DNA from: Desulfitobacterium sp038181555
Lineage (GTDB): Bacteria; Bacillota; Desulfitobacteriia; Desulfitobacteriales; Desulfitobacteriaceae
NCBI RefSeq assembly: GCF_038181555.1
Contig: NZ_JBBWUA010000001.1
Location: 62,001-126,000 of the forward strand
Direction: 5' to 3'
Length of the DNA: 64,000 nt
The notes below the pieces were generated by a model that searched no databases, was not told the DNA's origin, and worked only from the letters and a program-made list of their open reading frames with translations. Positions 17,322 through 24,287 of this stretch are shown piece after piece; the first letter of the stretch is position 1; the number at the start of each line of letters is the position of its first letter. The position numbers were made by a program, and so were the translations under genes.

Positions 17322-18500
17322 TTGCAGGAGAGCAAATGGAAAGAGTATTTGAAAAATATCGGATGGGTTGTCGCGATTGTCAGCTTGCTTTTTACAGTAA
17401 TCGTCGGAGGATTCATTGTCACCAACTTGGATCATGTGGGCCGTTTGGGGCGGGTGCTACAACTCATTCAAAGTGATTATTTAGAAGATGTACCAGTGGA
17501 TACACTGATTGATGGAGCCACGAAAGGAATCGTGGACTCCCTAGGAGATCCTTACTCAGCCTATATGAACGCCCAAGAGAACGCAGAGCTCATGCAGCAA
17601 ATCGAAGGGAAATTTGGGGGTGTCGGGATTATCCTGAGTCTCAAAGATCCTCAGAAACTCGTGGTGCTCAGGCCCATCAAGAACACCCCAGCAGCTAAGG
17701 CGGGACTGCTACCCGGTGACGTCATCGTCAAAATTGATGAAGTGGATGCTGCCACGATCGACCAAGAAAAAGCGGTGTCCTTGATGCGTGGAGATCCGGG
17801 GACGAAGGTCACGCTAGTTGTATATCGTGAAAGTATCAAAAAAAGTGTGACCGTACCGATAACACGGGAACATATTCAGGTTCCTACTGTAGAAGGCATA
17901 TCCTTACCGGGGAATCCGGACATAGCCTATATCAGCATCTCGCAGTTTTCCTCTAATTCTGCCCTTGAACTGAATGAAATTCTTGCGAATATGAATATCA
18001 GCAAATACAAAGGAATTATTTTGGATTTGCGATATAACCATGGCGGGGAGTTAGAGTCTGCCGTGGGAGTGTCCAGCTACTTTGTTCAACCTGGCCCTAT
18101 TGTCTATATTGTCGATAAAAACGGTAATACCGTGACTAAAGCTTCCGAGGGTAACTACTTAGGCATTCCTTTTGTCGTATTAGTCAATGAAGAAAGTGCT
18201 TCGGCAGCAGAAATTGTTTCCGGAGCGATTCGAGACCGTGGTACGGGTACTCTAGTCGGAGTCAAGACCTTCGGCAAAGGGATCGTGCAGACGATTTATC
18301 AGCTGGATAAAGGAACCAGTGTAAAGTTGACCACAGCGAAGTATCTCACCCCTAATAAAGTAGATATCCATAAGAAAGGTATTGAGCCGGATGTAGTCGT
18401 GGAGTTGAAGGAAGGGGAGGAAGCAACCCTATCACCCACAACAACAGAATTTGATACCCAGCTTAGAGAAGCCCTGAAGGTGCTTCGTCAACAGCTTTAA
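17322..18500 (+). CDS. Carboxyl-terminal processing protease, S41 family
   Basis: A 392-residue membrane-anchored serine protease of the CtpA/CtpB type. The N-terminus has one signal-anchor segment (about residues 11-33, NIGWVVAIVSLLFTVIVGGF). A PDZ domain follows (GGVGIILSL ... PAAKAGLLPGDVIVKIDEV), then the catalytic core with the serine in NEESASAAEIVSGAIRDRG and the general-base lysine in FGKGIVQ. The start is TTG at 17322, with AGGAAGGGG about 11 bases upstream; an overlapping ATG at 17337 is in another frame. In endospore formers such proteases can act in sporulation signalling. It is last in the ftsEX-M23 block but separated by about 220 bases. Confidence 0.92.
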   Translation: MQESKWKEYLKNIGWVVAIVSLLFTVIVGGFIVTNLDHVGRLGRVLQLIQSDYLEDVPVDTLIDGATKGIVDSLGDPYSAYMNAQENAELMQQIEGKFGGVGIILSLKDPQKLVVLRPIKNTPAAKAGLLPGDVIVKIDEVDAATIDQEKAVSLMRGDPGTKVTLVVYRESIKKSVTVPITREHIQVPTVEGISLPGNPDIAYISISQFSSNSALELNEILANMNISKYKGIILDLRYNHGGELESAVGVSSYFVQPGPIVYIVDKNGNTVTKASEGNYLGIPFVVLVNEESASAAEIVSGAIRDRGTGTLVGVKTFGKGIVQTIYQLDKGTSVKLTTAKYLTPNKVDIHKKGIEPDVVVELKEGEEATLSPTTTEFDTQLREALKVLRQQL

Positions 18501-18515
18501 GCTCTCTTGTTTAAA

Positions 18516-18544
18516 AGCAGGACAGATCATCTGTCCTGCTTTTT
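18516..18544 (+). terminator. First of two tandem terminators after the S41 protease gene
   Basis: AGCAGGACAGA pairs with TCTGTCCTGCT around TCA, followed by TTTT. Confidence 0.85.
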
Positions 18545-18573
18545 GTGACCTGTCCCCAGGTCACATTTTTTTT
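18545..18573 (+). terminator. Second tandem terminator
   Basis: GTGACCTG pairs with CAGGTCAC around TCCC, then a run of eight Ts at 18566-18573. It abuts the first terminator. Confidence 0.9.
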
Positions 18574-18620
18574 GGGTGAGCATACACTACACCGCAAGCT
18601 AAATTCGAGGGGGAAAGGAC

Positions 18621-19643
18621 ATGGGGAATAAACCCAATGGGCGACATTACTTTGTAGAGGGGATTACCAACCGCGGCTACATATCACTATTGCCCAATAT
18701 GATGTCAGAATGGGAACGTACTTATGTCCTCATGGGTGGGCCGGGAACGGGTAAATCTACCTTAATTAAAATGATTGGACTGGAGTTACTGGACCGGGGG
18801 CATGACGTTGATTTCTTTCGCTCTGCTTGGGATTCGGACTCAATGGCCGGTGTGCTCGTCAGGCGCTATAACTGGGCGATACTGGATCAGTATGAAATAA
18901 CCCCTTTACACTGGCGTGCTCCTGGAGTCATTGAACACTTCATTGATTTTTCAAAGTTCTGTCATGAAGCAAAGCTGAAACAAAAAAAACCAGTTATCCT
19001 CGAATTTGAAGCTAAGATCAATAAAGGGCAGCAAAGGATAAGTGAAATTCTTGCTGAGGAATTTGGCGAACGTATGCGCGAAAAAAGATATTCATCGGCT
19101 CAAAATGAGGGACGGCCATGGCTACCCAAACTCCATGCGGCAGATCTCTTCAAGGATGCTAAAGGACCCTGGACTAAGGCCCAGGATGCGCTAAGAAAGA
19201 TACAAAAGAGCGCGGTCCAATCCTTTTTTCTCCACGGAATTCATACGGAGGGTTGGTTAAATCTTGCTCCTTATTTTTTAATGGATTATGATCAGATCCG
19301 CTTTAGCGGGGAAGAGGCATATGAAGCCATGGAATGGGTTCTCAAAGAGTCGGAATCTTTAGGGCAGGTTATTGATATTGTTTTACATCCCCTTTATCCT
19401 GATGAGATACTAGGCATTGTATTTTCTGAGCGGAATTTAGTTATTTGGCAGGGAGACCCAGAGTGTCTAGGTGATCAGGGCTTAGGTCGTCCTTTTAGCA
19501 ATGATTTAAAGGAGGCTCTCCTAACTACCCAGAGCTTCAGAGATCAATTAAAAAAAATATATACCGAAACAGTTGATTTTGACCAAGTGGATGAAACAAG
19601 AGCAGACTTAATGAATTCTATCCTTAGAGATATGACCTTTTGA
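18621..19643 (+). CDS. P-loop ATPase of unknown function (PRK06851-like)
   Basis: A 340-residue cytosolic protein. A Walker A motif, MGGPGTGKSTLIKMIG, lies near residues 38-53, after an N-terminal segment RHYFVEGITNRGYISL. The following segment GHDVDFFRSAWDSDSMAGV resembles Clostridia proteins catalogued as PRK06851, hypothetical nucleotide-binding proteins often found in spore formers. No helicase, kinase or ABC signature is seen, and there is no membrane segment. ATG 18621 has GAGGGGGAAAGG upstream. It is flanked by terminators on both sides, so it is monocistronic. No substrate can be assigned. Confidence 0.75.
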   Translation: MGNKPNGRHYFVEGITNRGYISLLPNMMSEWERTYVLMGGPGTGKSTLIKMIGLELLDRGHDVDFFRSAWDSDSMAGVLVRRYNWAILDQYEITPLHWRAPGVIEHFIDFSKFCHEAKLKQKKPVILEFEAKINKGQQRISEILAEEFGERMREKRYSSAQNEGRPWLPKLHAADLFKDAKGPWTKAQDALRKIQKSAVQSFFLHGIHTEGWLNLAPYFLMDYDQIRFSGEEAYEAMEWVLKESESLGQVIDIVLHPLYPDEILGIVFSERNLVIWQGDPECLGDQGLGRPFSNDLKEALLTTQSFRDQLKKIYTETVDFDQVDETRADLMNSILRDMTF

Positions 19644-19694
19644 CAACATTTAGCTTTCATATTTAAGCAAATCAGGGGAAAACTAAATTCGCGC

Positions 19695-19722
19695 AAAAGC
19701 ACCAGAGAAAAGGTGCTTTTTT
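19695..19722 (+). terminator. Terminator after the P-loop gene
   Basis: AAAAGCACC pairs with GGTGCTTTT; a T run follows. Confidence 0.85.
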
Positions 19723-19785
19723 GTTAACAGGAAAATGGAGTAGGTTAAGATAAAAATGGATCGACCCTGGAAAGGAGCGGGTTCC

Positions 19786-21222
19786 ATGAAAAGATATCTT
19801 TGGCTTGTCCCTTTCATCATGTTGAGCATGATTTTAACCGGTTGCAATATGCAAAACATGTTAGGTAACTTGATGGGGAACAAAGAAAAGACCTCAAGCA
19901 AATCCTCGCAGCAGCAAGAAGAGAAAAAGATTATTGCAGTTGCCTTGAATGAGGAAGACCCTAACAAAGCCATGTTTCTGCTGGGTATTCAGGAAATGGC
20001 TGCCAAAGAAGAGATGGAAGTTAAAGTCCTTACTGAAAAAGAATTAGGGGATTCCGAGGCCCTGAAAGAAGCTAAGATTCTCATCTATCAAGATGGGGAG
20101 CAGTCCTTTTTAAAGGATGCCGAAAAGAATGATATTCCAATTTTGGCCTTAAACAATTTACCTCCGGGAGTTAAGGCGCAAGGGGTAATTCTTCCGGACC
20201 CAGTTCAAGTAGGCACCTTGATGGCGCAGCAGATTCAGGGGAAGATCACGGAAGGACAGGTAGTATACCTGCAAGGAGAGTCCGAGGATCCACTAACCCA
20301 GATGAGCTTAGCGGCTCTCAAGCAAGAAGCTAGGAAAAATCCAAAGATCGTCATACATAGCATTGCGAACCCTCCGGAATCAGAAGTAATAGCGATTCAA
20401 GGCCTGAGGGAACAATTGCAAAAAGAACCGGGGCAAGTGAAGGTCATCTGTGCCCAAAATGAGAAGTTAGCATCCCAGGCCTATCAGCTGCTCAAGTCGC
20501 TGCAACTCACTGAAAAGGTTTTTCTCATTGGTGGACAAGCTAACCCTCAGTCTCTACAGCGTATTGCCTCAAACGACCAGATTGCCGACATCGATACAGC
20601 ACCCTATGTCCAAGGAGTCAATGCCCTGCAATGGGCTCAAAAAATCATGAATAAAGAATCCATCGACATCACTCAATCCATTACCGGAGATCAAGGGGAA
20701 GTAGCAGCAAAGATCATTCCTGTAAAACCTGTCACCGCAGAAAATCTATCCTTAATCCAAAAAAGTTATACCAAGGCAGCTCAAGCGCAAAAAGAATTGG
20801 AAAAGAAGCAAGAAGAATCTCAAGCAAAGAGTGCTGGAAGTAAAGGGGCTAAGGAAAGTAAAGGCAATGTTGATAGTGGGAATAGCGGAGATGGGAAAAG
20901 CAGCAAGAGTAAAGAAGGAGATTCCCAGGATCAAGGGCAGGAAGGTGCATCCTCTCAAGGAAAAGAAGGAAGTCAGGGTGTTATGCCTGAAGGGGTAAAG
21001 AAAGTGACAGAAAAAGTCCATACCGAGATTATTCGGGAATACCTTGATGATAACGGCAAGGTTCTGGGAACAGAGAAGAGTGCTAATGACCAAGTACGCA
21101 CGATTCCGCCGGAAATGTTGCTTAAAGAGCAGCAAAAGCAGCAAGGTGGGCAGCAAGGACAACAAGAGAAGCAAGATGGAAAGTCTTCAGGATCAGAGAA
21201 TAGCGGTGATCAGAAATCCTAG
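19786..21222 (+). CDS. Lipoprotein with a type-1 periplasmic-binding-like domain and low-complexity tail
   Basis: A 478-residue exported lipoprotein: MKRYLWLVPFIMLSMILTGC gives the signal and lipobox (LTGC). Residues of roughly 45-330 (IIAVALNEEDPNKAMFLLGI, VVYLQGESEDPLTQMSLAAL, VFLIGGQANPQSL) resemble the sugar-binding periplasmic-binding-protein type 1 fold. The last 140 residues are Lys/Ser/Gly/Gln-rich low complexity interrupted by a more ordered stretch (TEKVHTEIIREYLDDNGKVL). No permease or ATPase gene is adjacent, so a transport role is not supported; it could be a sensor or cell-surface protein. ATG 19786 has AAAGGAG upstream and gives the correct signal peptide. Confidence 0.75.
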   Translation: MKRYLWLVPFIMLSMILTGCNMQNMLGNLMGNKEKTSSKSSQQQEEKKIIAVALNEEDPNKAMFLLGIQEMAAKEEMEVKVLTEKELGDSEALKEAKILIYQDGEQSFLKDAEKNDIPILALNNLPPGVKAQGVILPDPVQVGTLMAQQIQGKITEGQVVYLQGESEDPLTQMSLAALKQEARKNPKIVIHSIANPPESEVIAIQGLREQLQKEPGQVKVICAQNEKLASQAYQLLKSLQLTEKVFLIGGQANPQSLQRIASNDQIADIDTAPYVQGVNALQWAQKIMNKESIDITQSITGDQGEVAAKIIPVKPVTAENLSLIQKSYTKAAQAQKELEKKQEESQAKSAGSKGAKESKGNVDSGNSGDGKSSKSKEGDSQDQGQEGASSQGKEGSQGVMPEGVKKVTEKVHTEIIREYLDDNGKVLGTEKSANDQVRTIPPEMLLKEQQKQQGGQQGQQEKQDGKSSGSENSGDQKS

Positions 21223-21241
21223 AATTACCATCTGAAATCAC

Positions 21242-21270
21242 AAAAAAACCGAACGTATTTTCGGTTTTTT
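21242..21270 (+). terminator. Terminator before uvrB
   Basis: AAAAAACCGAA pairs with TTTCGGTTTTTT around a short loop. A LexA-box-like sequence lies inside this stem (21250-21263). Confidence 0.85.
21250..21263 (+). promoter_or_regulatory. LexA (SOS) box-like sequence upstream of uvrB
   Basis: CGAACGTATTTTCG matches the Gram-positive SOS box CGAACRNRYGTTYG at 13 of 14 positions. It sits 10 bases before the -35 of the uvrB promoter, inside the terminator stem, so palindromy alone could explain part of the match. Confidence 0.4.
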
Positions 21271-21273
21271 GTT

Positions 21274-21301
21274 TTGTTTCCCGTACAAGAAGTGGTATAA
21301 T
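21274..21301 (+). promoter_or_regulatory. uvrB promoter
   Basis: TTGTTT (21274-21279), 16-base spacer, TATAAT (21296-21301) with an extended TGG before it. Confidence 0.6.
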
Positions 21302-21391
21302 TTTGTTTAGAATGATTGAAGGGTTGTCAAAGTTCTTATTTGAAAGCAAGAACATAAATAGTGTATCAAGGAAAGGAGATTGGGGTACCCC

Positions 21392-23443
21392 ATGGAGTTT
21401 CGTTTACATTCCCCATATAAGCCCGCCGGTGATCAGCCACAGGCGATTGATGCTCTGGTTGAAAGTATAAATACTGGCAGACGCCATCAAACTTTGTTGG
21501 GAGTCACCGGTTCAGGGAAAACCTTTACAATGGCCAATATTATTGAAAAAGTGCAGCGCCCAACCCTTATCTTGGCCCACAATAAGACCTTAGCCGCTCA
21601 ACTCTACAGCGAGTTCAAGGAATTCTTTCCTGAGAATGCTGTGGAGTATTTTGTGAGCTATTATGATTATTATCAACCGGAGGCCTATGTACCCTCCAGT
21701 GATACTTATATAGAAAAGGATTCCTCGATCAATGAAGAGATTGATAAAATGCGCCACTCTGCTACGGCGGCATTGTTTGAAAGACGTGATGTAATTGTAG
21801 TGGCAAGCGTATCTTGTATCTATGGTTTGGGTTCTCCTGAGGAATATCGTGACCTGATGGTTTCCCTGCGACAAGGGCAAGAGATTGATCGCAATGATAT
21901 CCTGAAGAAGTTGATTTCAGTCCAATACGATCGCAATGATATGGCTTTTGAACGCGGGACCTTCCGAGTCCGTGGCGACGTCGTCGAAGTCTACCCGGCT
22001 GGGTCCAGTGACCATGCTATGCGCATTGAAATGTTTGGTGATGAAATCGAACATATCTACGAGATCAATGTTCTCACCGGGGAAATTATCGGTGAACGGC
22101 GACATGTCTCCATTTTCCCGAATTCTCACTATGTTACCGCTCGTGATAAAGTCTTGTTAGCTGCCGAAAATATCGAGCAAGAGTTGGAAGAGCGACTCAA
22201 ACTCTTCAAGGAAGAGAACAAGTTATTGGAAGCTCAGCGAATCGAGCAGCGAACCCGCTACGATTTAGAGATGCTGAGGGAAATGGGCTTTTGCAACGGC
22301 GTCGAGAACTATTCCCGCCATTTGACCTTTCGCGAACCGGGAGAAACACCCTACACCTTGCTGCACTTTTTTCCAGAAGATTATCTCATGATGATTGACG
22401 AATCTCATGTGACTCTGCCCCAAGTCCGCGGAATGTATGAAGGGGACCGCTCCCGTAAGTCCACCTTAGTGGAATTTGGTTTCCGGCTTCCTTCAGCCTT
22501 AGATAACCGTCCGCTGAAGTTTGAGGAATTTGAAAAACAGGTACCCCAAAGGGTTTATATTAGCGCTACCCCCGGTCCCTATGAACTGGAGAATTGCCCG
22601 CAGATTGTCGAGCAAATCATCCGACCTACGGGACTATTGGATCCGGAGATATCTGTCCGGCCGACGAAAGGTCAGATTGATGATCTGATCGGTGAGATTA
22701 ACCAGAGAATCGAGCGGGATGAGCGGGTCCTAGTCACCACCCTTACCAAGAAGATGGCTGAGGATTTAACGGATTATCTTAAAAACCTCAATATGTCGGT
22801 TAAATACCTCCACTCCGATATTACGACCCTAGAGCGGGTAGAAATACTTCGGGAACTGCGCCTAGGAGATATCGACATTATTGTCGGGATTAACCTTTTA
22901 AGAGAGGGGTTGGACCTTCCGGAGGTTTCCCTAGTGGCTATTCTTGATGCAGATAAAGAAGGTTTTCTGCGTGCCGAACGTTCTCTCATTCAGACCATCG
23001 GACGCGCCGCCCGCAACGCCGAAGGTAAAGTTATCATGTACGCCGATCAGATGACACGGTCTATGAAAATTGCTATCGAAGAAACCGATCGACGCCGGGC
23101 GATTCAAAAAGCCCATAACGAGAAGAACGGAATTACCCCGCAAACCATTCGTAAAAAGATCTACGAAGTCCCTGAAGCCACCAAAGTCGCGGAGAGGAAA
23201 GCAGCCTACGCAGCTAAGTTGCCCGCTGAAGAGCTGAAGGAGCTTTTGAAGAGCCTTGAACAAGAAATGCGCTTAGCGGCCAAAGATATGGACTTCGAGC
23301 GAGCAGCTCAGATCCGCGACGCCATCATCGAGCTAAAAGGGGAAGAAAACAAATATAAACGATCTACCCAAGGGCGTGACCGTAAGAAGGAGGCGTCGGC
23401 ACCTGCAGGCCGAAAGAGTGGGGCTCGAAAGAGGGGCAAGTAA
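21392..23443 (+). CDS. uvrB: Excinuclease ABC subunit B
   Basis: UvrB is the damage-verifying helicase of nucleotide excision repair; it loads from UvrA2 and recruits UvrC. The 683 residues show Walker A GVTGSGKTFTMAN near residues 36-48, the beta-hairpin sequence YYDYYQPEAYVPSSDTYIEKD used to probe DNA, Walker B-type MMIDESHVTLPQ, helicase motif LLREGLDLPEVSL, QTIGRAARN, and a C-terminal UVR domain (EMRLAAKDMDFERAAQIRD) that binds UvrC. ATG 21392 (MEFRLHSPYKPAGDQPQ) matches family starts; the in-frame TTG 21380 is adjacent to the AAAGGAGA site and is the alternative. uvrA follows after an unusual 844-base gap. Confidence 0.96.
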   Translation: MEFRLHSPYKPAGDQPQAIDALVESINTGRRHQTLLGVTGSGKTFTMANIIEKVQRPTLILAHNKTLAAQLYSEFKEFFPENAVEYFVSYYDYYQPEAYVPSSDTYIEKDSSINEEIDKMRHSATAALFERRDVIVVASVSCIYGLGSPEEYRDLMVSLRQGQEIDRNDILKKLISVQYDRNDMAFERGTFRVRGDVVEVYPAGSSDHAMRIEMFGDEIEHIYEINVLTGEIIGERRHVSIFPNSHYVTARDKVLLAAENIEQELEERLKLFKEENKLLEAQRIEQRTRYDLEMLREMGFCNGVENYSRHLTFREPGETPYTLLHFFPEDYLMMIDESHVTLPQVRGMYEGDRSRKSTLVEFGFRLPSALDNRPLKFEEFEKQVPQRVYISATPGPYELENCPQIVEQIIRPTGLLDPEISVRPTKGQIDDLIGEINQRIERDERVLVTTLTKKMAEDLTDYLKNLNMSVKYLHSDITTLERVEILRELRLGDIDIIVGINLLREGLDLPEVSLVAILDADKEGFLRAERSLIQTIGRAARNAEGKVIMYADQMTRSMKIAIEETDRRRAIQKAHNEKNGITPQTIRKKIYEVPEATKVAERKAAYAAKLPAEELKELLKSLEQEMRLAAKDMDFERAAQIRDAIIELKGEENKYKRSTQGRDRKKEASAPAGRKSGARKRGK

Positions 23444-23459
23444 GTTGGGCCTTTGGCTC

Positions 23460-23537
23460 GGCTTGGTCGATGAGAGCTGGTCTCTAGGGCGTTGCTTTGG
23501 CTAAGTCGATTAGAGCCAGTCTCCAGGGCTTTGCTTT
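23460..23537. repeat. 39-base imperfect direct repeat
   Basis: Unit 1 (23460-23498) and unit 2 (23499-23537) are adjacent and agree at 32 of 39 positions; both contain GTCGAT, AGAGC, GTCTC, AGGGC and TTGCTTT. Unit 2 runs into the left terminal stem of element A. Confidence 0.8.
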
Positions 23538-23799
23538 ACACGTTCACTCTATAAGCTGCGCGGAGCAATCTAATCGCTCATGTCTTCCGCTCCGTCGGTA
23601 CCTGCGCCGCTAAGTTTTCGTCTGTGGATTGCGGCTTGGGCGAAACCCTCATCCGGGTTTCGTCCCGGCTAAATCGGCTCCTGCCTCGTAGCCGGTTGGA
23701 AACGTCCTGTTTCCAACCCGACTCCGCTGCAGACATTTCGCGAAGATTGCTTACCTGCTCGCTTAAAAGCCGTTCTCTGCTGTAAAGCAAAGCCCTTGG
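23523..23799 (+). repeat. Stem-bounded repeat element A
   Basis: A 277-base element. The left end CCAGGGCTTTGCTTTACA (23523-23540) is the reverse complement of the right end 23781-23799 apart from one extra A. Inside lie a perfect 10-bp hairpin (GGTTGGAAAC at 23694 with GTTTCCAACC ending at 23718) and another around GCGAAACCC / GGGTTTCG (near 23640-23662). It shares its ends, a GCTGCGCGG block near 23555-23563, the hairpin and the block CTCCGCTGCA through CCTGCTCGCTT with element B, in opposite orientation. It could be a MITE-like mobile element or a structured RNA. Confidence 0.75.
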
Positions 23800-23983
23800 G
23801 TTTGCTTCATTCTGATTATGCCTGGGGATAGCTTATAAGCAAGGTGAGAAGAGGGGCTAAGAAAGCTCTCCGCAGGTTTTGGGAGTAGCCCGAAGAATCC
23901 ATTATACAACCATAGTCACCTGTATGAGCAACTGGATAGCCAACGTGGACCCAAGAGGCTGCTTAAATATCATAAGAGCTGAC

Positions 23984-24202
23984 CCAAGGATTTTGCGTTA
24001 CAAGAGTGCGCGACTTCTAAGCGAGCAGGATGCCAAACTTCGTGAAAAGCTTGCAGCGGAGAAAGGTTGGAAACAGGACATTTCCAACCAGCCATAGAGC
24101 CAAGGATGGCGATTTGGCTGGGGACCTTTCGGAGCGGAGAGCTTGAGCCTTAGTTTGGCACCGCGCAGCTTACTGAGCGAACGGTGTAACGCAAAATCCT
24201 GG
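23984..24202 (-). repeat. Stem-bounded repeat element B (inverted copy of A)
   Basis: A 219-base element in the opposite orientation to A. Ends CCAAGGATTTTGCGTTACA (23984-24002) and TGTAACGCAAAATCCTGG (24185-24202) are reverse complements apart from one extra A, at the same relative place as in A. It keeps the GGTTGGAAAC ... TTTCCAACC hairpin (24065-24089) and the CCGCGCAGC block (24161-24169), but lacks the GCGAAACCC hairpin and is about 58 bases shorter. Confidence 0.75.
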
Positions 24203-24287
24203 AGACAGACCCTGACAATATAAAAGTATCGAAGAGCACACCTATACAACTACCCCAAAGAAGCAAACTAACCTGAGGAGGACCATA

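Larger units (their letters stand above)
23444..24287. repeat. Non-coding interval between uvrB and uvrA built of repeat elements
   Basis: This 844-base gap has no credible gene. It contains a 39-base imperfect tandem duplication (23460-23537), element A (23523-23799), a non-repeated middle, and element B (23984-24202), which is a diverged, inverted copy of A. The composition is more GC-rich and hairpin-rich than the other gaps. The remaining middle part (about 23800-23983) and the last 85 bases before uvrA show nothing recognisable apart from an AT-rich TATAAA near 24219 that might serve uvrA. Confidence 0.75.

Noticed and set aside
23578..23790. Minus-strand frame of 70 codons in element A
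   Set aside because: Lies wholly inside the repeat element, no ribosome site; the part shared with element B coincides with a conserved stem.
23879..24097. Plus-strand frame of 72 codons running into element B
   Set aside because: First half is non-repeated gap sequence, second half is the repeat; no credible start signal or family likeness.
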